DNA from: Parafilimonas terrae | Lineage (GTDB): Bacteria; Bacteroidota; Bacteroidia; Chitinophagales; Chitinophagaceae | Reading direction: 5' to 3' | NCBI RefSeq assembly: GCF_900115755.1 | Contig: NZ_FOXQ01000010.1 | Coordinates: 124,001 to 188,000, forward strand | Length of the DNA: 64,000 bases | Shown here: positions 19,201 through 26,452 of the stretch, in pieces | How positions within the stretch are numbered: the first letter of the stretch is position 1 | Layout: every line of letters starts with the position of its first letter | Program-made: the position numbers and the translations under genes | Notes under the pieces: model-generated | Told to the model about the DNA's origin: nothing | The model's input: the letters and a program-made list of their open reading frames with translations, nothing else | The model's database searches: none

Positions 19201-20316
19201 ATGGCAAATATTGTACGGCATATCATCAGAAACATTTTCCTTGTTATAACTATAATAATTTGCCTGGTGTATGTGCTAACGCTGCTGGTTCCGTTTTTAA
19301 ATCCGCAACACTGGTGGCTGGTTGGCTTTCTCGGGCTTACATTTCCCTATCTGTTTTTTTTATTATTGTTTGCCTTCTTTTTCTGGCTTATTGCAAAGCC
19401 CAAAATATCATTATTGCCACTGCTTATTTTACTGCTTGGCTATAAACAAATAAGCGTAACATTCGCGGCCAATTTTACACCGTCCAATCTGAGCATTAAA
19501 CCCGACAGCACTGTGCGCCTCATAAGCTGGAATGTGGCTAATATGTATGGCTTAAGTAAAAACCAGGAAACCAAGCAACATAACCGCACAGAACTGGCCC
19601 AGTCAGTGCTCGATCTTCAGCCCGATATTATTTGTTTGCAGGAATTTAATCATTCCTTTACACGTGGTGAAAATGCCGATAACATTGGGCTCTTCAGCAA
19701 AAAGTATCCTTATTATTTTTATTCAAAAGACTATGATAAGGAAAACGGTTTTTATACTTCGGGCTCAATCATTTTTTCAAAATACCCGCTTATCGATTCA
19801 GGAAAAACAGGTTTTCCCGGCGAGTTTGCCGGCAGCCTCATTTATGTGGATGCCAAAATAAACAACGATACGCTGCGCATTTTCACAACCCATCTCCAAT
19901 CGTTTGGATTTAATACTGCTGATTATGCCGAGATGAATAAAATAAAAGAACGCGATGATGAAGCTATACACGCTTCCAAAAATATTTTTATTAAGATGAA
20001 AGCCGCCTTTACTAATCGCGGCCTGCAGGCTGATATTGTGCGGCGGCAAACAGATTCCGTTACGTATTCCTCGGTTATTTGCGGCGATTTTAATGATGTG
20101 CCTACTTCTTACACTTATTTCCGGGTAAAGAACCGCCGGAGCGATGCCTTTCTAAAAACAGGCACGGGCGTTGGCAAAACTTACAGCACATTAGCGCCCA
20201 TGCTTCGCATTGATTATATTTTGCCCGATACCAGCATTATGGTAAAACAATTTGATATGGTTGATGAAAACCTCAGCGATCATGTAATGCTGGTAAGCGA
20301 TTTAAAACTGAAATAA
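19201..20316 (+). CDS. Membrane-anchored endonuclease/exonuclease/phosphatase-family protein (copy 2)
   Basis: 371 residues with the same plan as copy 1: N-terminal membrane segments (about 10-95), then VRLISWNVANMYG, DIICLQEFNHSF, CGDFNDVPTSYTYF and SDHVMLVSDLKLK. Copies 1 and 2 share the odd SYTY(H/F) and (G)(I/V)GKTY/GRTFY stretches after the GD(V/F)N motif, so they come from a local duplication. All EEP catalytic residues appear present in both. It ends the five-gene unit; a terminator hairpin follows at once. Confidence 0.9.
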   Translation: MANIVRHIIRNIFLVITIIICLVYVLTLLVPFLNPQHWWLVGFLGLTFPYLFFLLLFAFFFWLIAKPKISLLPLLILLLGYKQISVTFAANFTPSNLSIKPDSTVRLISWNVANMYGLSKNQETKQHNRTELAQSVLDLQPDIICLQEFNHSFTRGENADNIGLFSKKYPYYFYSKDYDKENGFYTSGSIIFSKYPLIDSGKTGFPGEFAGSLIYVDAKINNDTLRIFTTHLQSFGFNTADYAEMNKIKERDDEAIHASKNIFIKMKAAFTNRGLQADIVRRQTDSVTYSSVICGDFNDVPTSYTYFRVKNRRSDAFLKTGTGVGKTYSTLAPMLRIDYILPDTSIMVKQFDMVDENLSDHVMLVSDLKLK

Positions 20317-20318
20317 AT

Positions 20319-20340
20319 AAAAACCTAAAACCCGGTTTTT
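20319..20340 (+). terminator. Terminator of the rlmD-rhomboid-EEP unit
   Basis: AAAAACC (20319-20325) pairs with GGTTTTT (20334-20340) around an 8-nt loop, 3 bases after the EEP stop. The arms give a T-run on both strands, so it may also serve the convergent DinB gene. Confidence 0.7.
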
Positions 20341-20403
20341 ATGTCTCAGCTTAATAGCCAGAACTACGTGCTTTTAGCCAACATGTTTATGTCAAACACT
20401 TTA

Positions 20404-20925
20404 TCAGGAAAGGTTTTTAATTGTGCCAAGTATGTTTTTTAACTGGCGGATATGCCTTTGTGTATGATATAATACAAAGTGCAGTAATTCAAGCTTGGTT
20501 ATTTCACCAAATACAGGCAGGTCAATAATTTCAGAAAGATCGGTTTCATTGCGCCCGGTTTGCAAATTCGTGATTGATAGTTTTAACGCACTCATTATTT
20601 GTTCCTTGTTATGATAGCCATCTTCAGGAATAGTAAAATCGGGCGAATTATATTTTGCCGTAAAATCAAGAAATATTTTTTTAAGATTACCTGCATTTTG
20701 TTCAGGGTCTCTTTCAGCAGGCAAGCCGTGCATTTGCAAGCCTTGCACTATAGCCCGGTTCGACTTCGTTATATGAATTAATACCTGCGCTGCCGTCCAG
20801 CTATTAGCGAAAGGAACTGCGTTGAGCGTTTCTTCCTTTTCATTCTGCACCAATTGCATTAATTCGTTGCTTGTTGCATCAAGACTGCTGAATAATGCTT
20901 CAGTATTTATTTTTTCTTTTGTCAT
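20404..20925 (-). CDS. DinB-family protein
   Basis: 173 residues from the ATG at 20925; a longer frame to 20991 adds 22 residues without family character. The four-helix DinB fold is recognisable: NSWTAAQVLIHITKSNRAIVQGL near 45-67 with a metal-binding His, and LLHFVLYHTQRHIRQLKNIL near the end with two further His. DinB-like proteins are metal-dependent enzymes, often thiol transferases; no substrate can be named. It is 78 bp downstream of the VOC gene on the same strand. Confidence 0.85.
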   Translation of the reverse strand: MTKEKINTEALFSSLDATSNELMQLVQNEKEETLNAVPFANSWTAAQVLIHITKSNRAIVQGLQMHGLPAERDPEQNAGNLKKIFLDFTAKYNSPDFTIPEDGYHNKEQIMSALKLSITNLQTGRNETDLSEIIDLPVFGEITKLELLHFVLYHTQRHIRQLKNILGTIKNLS

Positions 20926-21003
20926 AATATAATGTTTTTGGGGCTGCAAAGCAGCAGCCCCGGTTTGTTGAAAGCTTTTACTAAACCACATTATTTTAAA
21001 AAA

Positions 21004-21384
21004 TCATTTCACTTCAACCACAGAAAGTATATTACCCGCCGGGTCTTTAAACCAGGCAATATTTGGCCCTCCATTATTCCTGCTTATACCTTTTTCATCT
21101 GTTTTAATATCGCCGCCATATTGTTCGAATACAATACCTTTTTCAATGAGGGCATCCACGGCTTTATCAATATCATCAACCGGGAAATTTAAAATGGTAA
21201 AGGTGGCCGGCTCATGGTTAGGCTTTGGATAAATAATAATTGGATTGTTGTCTTTAATATGCAGCTCTAATATGCCCATTTTGCCATCCGTTACTTCAAG
21301 CCCAAGTACATTGCCATAAAATTCCTTTGCTTTCTGTATATCATTTGCAGAAAATCCGCTGAATGCCTTTGTGTGTTTAAACAT
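21004..21384 (-). CDS. VOC-family (glyoxalase / bleomycin-resistance fold) protein
   Basis: 126 residues. The paired beta-alpha-beta-beta-beta units are clear: [20 protein letters not shown] at the start, [15 protein letters not shown] in the middle, and [15 protein letters not shown] at the end. Family members are metal-dependent lyases, dioxygenases or binding proteins. The function here is not known. It is transcribed away from the GlxA-type regulator at 21729 and towards DinB. Confidence 0.9.
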   Translation of the reverse strand: MFKHTKAFSGFSANDIQKAKEFYGNVLGLEVTDGKMGILELHIKDNNPIIIYPKPNHEPATFTILNFPVDDIDKAVDALIEKGIVFEQYGGDIKTDEKGISRNNGGPNIAWFKDPAGNILSVVEVK

Positions 21385-21728
21385 AAATCAGTTTTTAATT
21401 GTTATTGAATTTTTCAGTATCATCATCAACACCAAGCTTTTTACAGAATTCCAATTTTTCTATTATGCTGATTTTACAATACAAACTTAAAATGTGCCAA
21501 TAATTTTTGAGCGGTGCATATACGGCTTTGTGAGGGGTTGATTACGACAAAAACATTTTTTATGTTTGCTGTGCGCATTGCGGCCATAACCTGGCGTCAT
21601 AACCAGGTGCAGTTGAAGGGAGTGACGCAAACCTGCCTACGTGGACGCAGTTCAGGCAAGGAAGCTTAATAGTATTACAATAGCCTGTAACATAGAAAAA
21701 TTGCGCAGCAATTGAAAAACACAACAAT
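21385..21728. other. 344-bp divergent intergenic region (VOC / GlxA regulator)
   Basis: No gene is supported. A short inverted repeat ACCTGG (21589-21594) / CCAGGT (21603-21608) lies about 120 bp before the regulator start. Nothing else is recognised. Confidence 0.4.
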
Positions 21729-22709
21729 ATGAAACATGTATCAATTCTTATTCCACACGGGCATACAAGCGTAGTGAATATTGAAGGCACACACCAGATT
21801 ATGAACGAAGTGAACACGTTGCGTGCACGTGAAGGCAAACCGCCTTTATTTAAAGTGCAGCTCGTGGGCATTTCGAAAGAGGCAAGCCAGCGTGGTTTAT
21901 TTACAATTATGCCCGATGTATTGATTGACGATATAAAGAAGACTGACCTGATAATGATACCGGCCATACATGGCAAGCCTGATTCTGTCATGCAAAACAA
22001 TGATGCCTTTGTGTCCTGGATAAAAGATCAATATGAGCGCGGTGCAGAAATAGCCACATTTTGCATTGCATCATTTTTCCTGGCAAGCACAGGATTGCTT
22101 GATGGCAAGCAATGCGCTACACACTGGACAGCGGCCAATGATTTTAAAAAACTGTTCCCGGAGGTAAACCTGGTGGATGATAAAATTATGACAGAAGACA
22201 GTGGCATTTATACAAGCGGCGGCGCTTACTCTTTTTTAAACCTGCTGGTATATATTATTGAGAAATATGCAGGCCGCCAAATTGCCGTAATTATCGCCAA
22301 AGAATTTATGATTGATATTGACAGGATAAGCCAGTCTCCTTTCATAATTTTTGAAGGCCAGAAAACGCATGATGATGAGCCCATAAAAAAAGCGCAGGAG
22401 TTTATTGAAAACAATTTTGAAGAAAGAATAACTGTTGACCAGCTTGCTTCCATGTTTGCTTTGGGCAGGAGGAATATGGAACGCAGGTTTAAGAAAGCTA
22501 CGTCAAACACTGTTATTGAATATATTCAGCGTGTAAAAATTGAAGCCGCTAAAAAGAACCTTGAAAGCAGCAGAAAAAACGTGAATGAAGTAATGTATAA
22601 TGTGGGTTATAATGACCCGAAAGCTTTCAGAACAATCTTTAAAAAGATAACAGGCTTATCGCCACTTGAATACAGGAATAAATATAATAAAGAAGCGATT
22701 GCTGTGTAA
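21729..22709 (+). CDS. GlxA-type transcriptional regulator: DJ-1/PfpI domain plus AraC helix-turn-helix
   Basis: 326 residues. Residues 1-190 are a DJ-1/PfpI-like sensing domain (VSILIPHGHTSVVNIEG at the start, the nucleophile-elbow region ATFCIASFFLASTGLLDG near 114-131, then ATHWTA). Residues 220-320 are an AraC-type DNA-binding domain (ITVDQLASMFALGRRNMERRF and NEVMYNVGYNDPKAFRTIFKK, ending GLSPLEYR). Such proteins are usually activators responding to small amines or stress; the ligand is unknown. It is divergent from the VOC-DinB pair, which may be its target. Confidence 0.93.
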   Translation: MKHVSILIPHGHTSVVNIEGTHQIMNEVNTLRAREGKPPLFKVQLVGISKEASQRGLFTIMPDVLIDDIKKTDLIMIPAIHGKPDSVMQNNDAFVSWIKDQYERGAEIATFCIASFFLASTGLLDGKQCATHWTAANDFKKLFPEVNLVDDKIMTEDSGIYTSGGAYSFLNLLVYIIEKYAGRQIAVIIAKEFMIDIDRISQSPFIIFEGQKTHDDEPIKKAQEFIENNFEERITVDQLASMFALGRRNMERRFKKATSNTVIEYIQRVKIEAAKKNLESSRKNVNEVMYNVGYNDPKAFRTIFKKITGLSPLEYRNKYNKEAIAV

Positions 22710-22714
22710 GAAGG

Positions 22715-23131
22715 TTACCTGCAGTTTTTGCAAATACCATTTACCAAAACATTGGTTTGATGCACGGAAAATCCTTTTGGAATAGTTACCTGGGGAATAG
22801 TTACATTATCCAGGCAATAAGTGGTGCCGCATTCCTCGCATAAAAAATGTACGTGATCATCATGGTGATGGCCTTCGCTGCAGGTATCCTTGCACAAAGC
22901 ATACATGATGGAATTATCTGCAGTAGGTATGGTATGAATAATTCCTTTATCAACAAAAGTTTGAAGTGTGCGGTAAATAGTTACACGGTCAAAATGTTTG
23001 CCGCTCATTTTTTCAATATCGCCATGGGAAAGCGCTTTACCGTTTTTCTGAAAAAGCTCCAATATTTTAAGCCTGTTTTCTGTAACGCTAAGCTGGTTAT
23101 TTTTTAATATTTCTGATATTACATCTTTCAT
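22715..23131 (-). CDS. Fur-family metalloregulator (Zur- or PerR-like)
   Basis: 138 residues, typical Fur length. The winged helix is at 10-80 (SVTENRLKILELFQKNGKAL, FDRVTIYRTLQTFVDKGII), then a His-rich metal site (EGHHHDDHVHF, about 87-96), and two structural-zinc Cys pairs (C98/C101 and C134/C137). It starts 5 bp after the SCO stop, so the two form one transcript. A perfect palindrome upstream of the divergent merC-like gene is the likely binding site. Whether it senses zinc, copper stress or peroxide cannot be read from the sequence; a Zur-like role fits the GCAAC/GTTGC site best. Confidence 0.9.
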   Translation of the reverse strand: MKDVISEILKNNQLSVTENRLKILELFQKNGKALSHGDIEKMSGKHFDRVTIYRTLQTFVDKGIIHTIPTADNSIMYALCKDTCSEGHHHDDHVHFLCEECGTTYCLDNVTIPQVTIPKGFSVHQTNVLVNGICKNCR

Positions 23132-23136
23132 CTCTG

Positions 23137-23790
23137 TTAATTTGCGAATGATGTGCCGTTAGTTGTTATTTCAGGCGGTTTTGTTTCTTTCAATAATGCG
23201 CGGATGTTAGTTTCCATCAGCTTTAATTCATCAGGCTTTAAGGCATCATATACCTGGCCGCGTACATTACCAAATTTATCAACCAATGCCACAAATTGTG
23301 AATGCAAAAACTGGTCGTTAATGTTGCCTACATTATTATTGGGATCATCAATTAAATAACTGTTGCGGGCGGCAAAGTAAAGGCTGTCTTTTCTGCCGGT
23401 GAGAAAAACCCATTTGCGCGTGTCAACCTTCATTGAATCGGCATAATGCTTTAACTGCGCAGCGGAATCTGTTTCAGGATCGCAGGTATTGGAAACAATC
23501 ATGAAATCTTTTTCGTTCTTAAAATCGCTATATACTTTATCAAGGTTATTATTCATTACAGGGCAAATTCCTTTGCAGGTGGTAAAAAAGAAATTAACGG
23601 CGCAAACTTTTCCGGCCATATCTTTTTCGGTAAAGGGCTGGTTATCCTGGTTGGTAAAAGCGAATGGCTTTACAAAGCTGATGATAGGAGCTTTTGCTTT
23701 CCATTTATCTGTGCCTGCAAAAACAGCTACTAAAAACCCGGCAGCGAGCACTAAAAAGAAACTTATATATCCAACAACTTTTTTACTCAT
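23137..23790 (-). CDS. SCO1/SenC-family copper-binding thioredoxin-like protein
   Basis: 217 residues with an N-terminal membrane anchor (about 6-26). The copper-site cysteines are C72 and C76 (TCKGICP) and the third ligand is His163 (FLHSQFVALVD). SCO proteins deliver copper to cytochrome oxidase or act in thiol redox in the periplasm. It is first in an operon with the Fur-family gene. On the minus strand a TAACTTTG element (23796-23803) is a good -7 box almost touching its ATG, giving a nearly leaderless message. Confidence 0.92.
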   Translation of the reverse strand: MSKKVVGYISFFLVLAAGFLVAVFAGTDKWKAKAPIISFVKPFAFTNQDNQPFTEKDMAGKVCAVNFFFTTCKGICPVMNNNLDKVYSDFKNEKDFMIVSNTCDPETDSAAQLKHYADSMKVDTRKWVFLTGRKDSLYFAARNSYLIDDPNNNVGNINDQFLHSQFVALVDKFGNVRGQVYDALKPDELKLMETNIRALLKETKPPEITTNGTSFAN

Positions 23791-23839
23791 ACATGCAAAG
23801 TTATAAAAGCCAGAAACAAGTAATTGTTAACGAAATTAA

Positions 23840-23871
23840 TTTTGCAACACTGTTGCAAAACTTTACTTTTG
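23840..23871 (+). promoter_or_regulatory. Promoter of the merC-like gene overlapped by a 21-bp palindromic operator
   Basis: TTTTGCAACA (23840-23849), a central C, and TGTTGCAAAA (23851-23860) make a perfect 21-bp palindrome. The first arm contains a -33 TTTG (23841-23844), and 19 bases on lies TACTTTTG (23864-23871), an exact Bacteroidota -7 element. A protein bound here would block the promoter. The Fur-family product of 22715-23131 is the obvious candidate. Confidence 0.8.
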
Positions 23872-23878
23872 CATTTCG

Positions 23879-24295
23879 ATGATAAAAACACTTAGAAAAA
23901 TCAATCTTGATACATTAGGAATTTCCGCTTCGCTGATATGCGCTATTCACTGCGCCGTTTTGCCCTTGTTTTTTACAAGCCTGCCTTTATTCGGGTTAGA
24001 AGTATTGCATAACAATATATTCGAATACAGCATGATTGGTTTGGCCGGTTTAATCGGCTCTTATTCCTTATACCATGGCTGGAAAAAACACCATCATAAA
24101 AAATTACCCCTTATTATTTTCTTTATTGGTCTTTTGCTTTTGATACTGAAAGAAGTGATTACGGGCGCTGAAATATTGTTACTGATCCCCGCTGCTATGC
24201 TTATCATAGGCGCACATATTTTAAATTATAAAGATTGCAGGAAAGCTAATCATTGCCATAAAAATGATTGCAATCACGAGCATTTGGTTGGATAA
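23879..24295 (+). CDS. MerC-domain membrane protein
   Basis: 138 residues, four membrane helices. The first helix carries the MerC metal pair C21-A-I-H-C25 (ASLICAIHCAVLPLF). The tail is rich in His and Cys (DCRKANHCHKND, then CNHEH) and probably binds metal. Classical MerC moves mercuric ion, but chromosomal MerC-domain proteins next to Fur-family genes more likely handle zinc or another transition metal. No other mer gene is present. The start codon follows the -7 element by only 7 bases, so the message has almost no leader. Confidence 0.88.
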   Translation: MIKTLRKINLDTLGISASLICAIHCAVLPLFFTSLPLFGLEVLHNNIFEYSMIGLAGLIGSYSLYHGWKKHHHKKLPLIIFFIGLLLLILKEVITGAEILLLIPAAMLIIGAHILNYKDCRKANHCHKNDCNHEHLVG

Positions 24296-24362
24296 AGGCT
24301 GCCTAAGGCCCAACGTTTTTGAAACGCCGGGTAGCATCATTACCTGCTGTTTTTAAATTGCC

Positions 24363-24839
24363 TCACAATTCGTTTTCTGCTACCAGCACATTTCTCGAAA
24401 AACTTTCTTCAAGCGAAATAATAGTGTCTGTTCGTTCAATGCCTTTTATTTTCTGAAGCTCGTCGTGCAGCACAAATTTTAACTGGCTGATGTCTTTGCA
24501 CACCACTTCTGCAAACATGCTGTAATTGCCCGTGGTATAATTAAGGCGCACAATCTGCGGTATCTTTTTTAATTGTGCCGCCACGCTATCGTACAGCGAA
24601 CTTTTTTCAAGATAAATGCCAATGAATGCAATAACATCGTAGCCGAGGATTTTAAAATCGATATTGAATTTTGTTCCCCGCACAACGCCAAGCTCCTGCA
24701 TTTTTTTAATGCGCACATGAATGGTACCGCCGGAGACGAACAGTTTCTTCCCAAGGTCGGCATAAGAAATATTGGCATTGTCCACCATAGCCTGGATTAT
24801 CTGAAAATCCAGTTTGTCAAGATTTAATTTACCGGTCAT
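24363..24839 (-). CDS. Lrp/AsnC-family transcriptional regulator
   Basis: 158 residues from the ATG at 24839. It has an N-terminal helix-turn-helix (LDKLDFQIIQAMVDNANISYADLGKKLFVSGGTIHVRIKKM) and a C-terminal RAM effector-binding domain (from about 65). An exact -7 box TATATTTG (24870-24877, minus strand) overlaps the longer frame's TTG start, so the ATG at 24839 is the right one. Such proteins sense amino acids. It is divergent from the tRNA-like RNA at 24988. Confidence 0.92.
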   Translation of the reverse strand: MTGKLNLDKLDFQIIQAMVDNANISYADLGKKLFVSGGTIHVRIKKMQELGVVRGTKFNIDFKILGYDVIAFIGIYLEKSSLYDSVAAQLKKIPQIVRLNYTTGNYSMFAEVVCKDISQLKFVLHDELQKIKGIERTDTIISLEESFSRNVLVAENEL

Positions 24840-24929
24840 ATCAGCAGGTGATTTTAGAAAATATTTACTCAAATATATAATCTATTAGACGTTTTCTATA
24901 ATTAAAAAATTTGGCTTGAAAAATTTCTA

Positions 24930-24956
24930 TTGAATTGGTTTTTAGTTTTAATATTG
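24930..24956 (+). promoter_or_regulatory. Candidate promoter of the tRNA-like RNA
   Basis: TTG (24930-24932), a 16-base spacer and TAATATTG (24949-24956, one mismatch to TAnnTTTG) would start transcription near 24963, about 25 bases before the tRNA-like fold. The match is moderate. Confidence 0.45.
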
Positions 24957-24987
24957 CACTGCAAACGCAATTAGTTCTTATACATAC

Positions 24988-25158
24988 TGTGGGGTGATGA
25001 AATTTTTGGCAGACATGCCCTCTCGTCTCGGGGGTGAGGATTACGGGATAAACAAAATGTAGAGCCGACGTTACTTTTGGTAAGGCCGACCAGGGTTGAC
25101 CACTAAACTTTGCATTTTAGCTAACCGCCTCGTGGAGGTTCGACCCCTCCCCCTACAG
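24988..25158 (+). ncRNA. tRNA-like RNA, class II leucine-type body with a giant insertion in the variable arm
   Basis: All tRNA arms can be traced. The acceptor stem 24988-24994 pairs with 25151-25157 (7 of 7, one G-U). T8 and G9 follow, then a D-stem ATG/CAT (24997-24999 with 25014-25016) and a D-loop matching the leucine pattern GATGAAATT..GGCAGACATGC. The anticodon stem is 25018-25022 with 25030-25034. A variable-arm stem GAGG/CCTC (25036-25039 with 25128-25131) is followed by a T-stem GGAGG/CCTCC with loop TTCGACC (25134-25150), and G at the discriminator; CCA is not encoded. Oddities: the anticodon loop is TCGTCTC, with C instead of U at position 33 and a nominal GTC anticodon. 88 nt (25040-25127) are inserted in the variable arm, and these fold into at least two hairpins (GCC..TTAC/GTAA..GGC at 25064-25086; GGTT..CTAAA/TTTAG..AACC at 25094-25126). 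It is unlikely to decode normally; its role is unknown. Confidence 0.8.
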
Positions 25159-25166
25159 CTTAAAAG

Positions 25167-25213
25167 AGCCTTAGCTTGTGTGATTATGAATGAGTTAAGG
25201 CTTTTTTGTTTTT
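25167..25213 (+). terminator. Intrinsic terminator of the tRNA-like RNA
   Basis: AGCCTTA (25167-25173) pairs with TAAGGCT (25196-25202), followed by a T-run (25202-25207). It begins 8 bases after the tRNA-like 3' end, so the RNA is a free-standing transcript. Confidence 0.8.
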
Positions 25214-25330
25214 AGCCACGAACACCTAAGCGCAATATTATCTACTCATCTCTTCAATTTTCTATGCTTTTTCCTTTTGATAAAAGACTATTTAAAAAAA
25301 TAATACCAATCATTGCCGTTACATACAAAT

Positions 25331-25352
25331 AAAAAAGCCGGCATAAGCCGGC
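25331..25352 (-). terminator. Terminator of the lipoprotein gene at 25379
   Basis: On the minus strand GCCGGC-TTAT-GCCGGC (25337-25352) is followed by six T (25331-25336), a textbook intrinsic terminator 27 bases after the stop of the lipoprotein gene. Confidence 0.85.
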
Positions 25353-25378
25353 CTGCTTTCAAAGGTTAACAATTGTGT

Positions 25379-26152
25379 TTATTGATATTCGAATTTTAGT
25401 TGTGTTTCACCATCGTTGCTGGTAAGCACATAACCCTTATCATCAAATGTATAAGCGGAGTTTATGCTATAATCTTCTTCGGTGCCGGGAAAATCCCATG
25501 CAACAGAAAGCAGCTCATTATCCACGCCATATTGTACGGCAAACCCGGCCTGGTCTAATACCCAGTTGGTTATTTTAGGAAATACAGGTTTGTGATTGCC
25601 AAATGTGAAAGTGGCTGAATATTTATAAGCACCTGTGCTGGTAATAGATTTGGGATTACCATTGGCATAGGTTACTGCAAAGTTCATTGAAGTTTCGCCC
25701 ATCAGTAAATCCACTTTAATGTTCGTTACCTGGTTATTGCTTACAATATAGGTGAGCTTGTCATCTTCAATTAAAGCATCCGGCTCGCCTGCTGTAAGCT
25801 GCCAGCTTTTGAATGTACCTGAAACCGGTATGTTATTCTGGTACGTGTAAGTATAAACGTTTTTAAATTCATTGTCTTCCCTTTGTTCAATACCGGTAAG
25901 GTTACCTGCGTTATCATACGTAAATATTGTTGACTTTGAATCATCGGTGCTTTTAACTGATGTAAGGCGGTTATCGTTATTGTACGTTAAGTTGTACGTA
26001 GTTACCTGCCCATCTTCAGTCTCAATTACCTTTACCAATTTCTTTCCGGAATTGCCCGGCCCGCCCGGCGCAGGATCTGATGAGTCTTTTTTGCACGATG
26101 CAAATGATAGCAAAGCAACAGCAATGGTTGCAATAAGTGATAAGTGTTTCAT
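25379..26152 (-). CDS. Lipoprotein of unknown function with YD-repeat-like strands
   Basis: 257 residues. The lipoprotein signal ends in SFASC with Cys20, followed by KKDSSDPAPGGPG, a flexible linker. The mature part is built of short strands such as YNNDNRLTSVKST and YDNAGNLTGIEQ, resembling YD/RHS-like or DUF4595 proteins of Bacteroidota. It is probably anchored to the outer membrane facing out. No function can be assigned. It is a single-gene unit with its own terminator. Confidence 0.85.
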   Translation of the reverse strand: MKHLSLIATIAVALLSFASCKKDSSDPAPGGPGNSGKKLVKVIETEDGQVTTYNLTYNNDNRLTSVKSTDDSKSTIFTYDNAGNLTGIEQREDNEFKNVYTYTYQNNIPVSGTFKSWQLTAGEPDALIEDDKLTYIVSNNQVTNIKVDLLMGETSMNFAVTYANGNPKSITSTGAYKYSATFTFGNHKPVFPKITNWVLDQAGFAVQYGVDNELLSVAWDFPGTEEDYSINSAYTFDDKGYVLTSNDGETQLKFEYQ

Positions 26153-26355
26153 GTGTTATGTTTTGTGTTTTAGTGTTTACAGGCTTAGCTGCTTTTTTTA
26201 TTTATGATGCAATACTAAACCGCACACACTACGCGGTACAGGGCGCCTGTAATGAGTTGCATTTTGATAAGGATGAATTGAAGATATAGCGATTATAAAT
26301 TGTTCATCAAGCCGGCCCGGCCATGTGTTTATAATGAAATGAATAATAAGCAAAA

Positions 26356-26373
26356 CAGCTCCTGGCGGAGCTG
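26356..26373 (-). terminator. Terminator of the DUF4197 gene
   Basis: CAGCTCC (26356-26362) pairs with GGAGCTG (26367-26373) around a 4-nt loop. On the minus strand TTTTG follows. It lies about 80 bases after the stop of the gene at 26453. The rest of the 300-bp gap (26153-26452) shows nothing. Confidence 0.65.
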
Positions 26374-26452
26374 CATTATATAACTGAAAGAGGTAATTAA
26401 TTAAAGAAGGCTTTACTCAAAATATTCAAAGCATCAACCATGAACAACATCA

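Noticed and set aside
21560-22000. A 146-codon minus-strand frame before and inside the GlxA-type gene
   Set aside because: It is antisense to the DJ-1/PfpI domain and has no recognisable features.
23879-24295. Mercury-resistance operon
   Set aside because: No merA, merR, merT or merP is present; only the MerC domain is shared, and the neighbours are Fur-type and SCO proteins.
24988-25158. tmRNA (ssrA) as explanation of the tRNA-like RNA
   Set aside because: It has a true D-stem, anticodon stem and variable stem, which tmRNA lacks, and no tag frame with pseudoknots; the length is also too short.
24988-25158. tRNA-Leu interrupted by a group I intron
   Set aside because: The extra sequence lies in the variable arm, not in the anticodon loop, and is too short and without the P3-P7 core.
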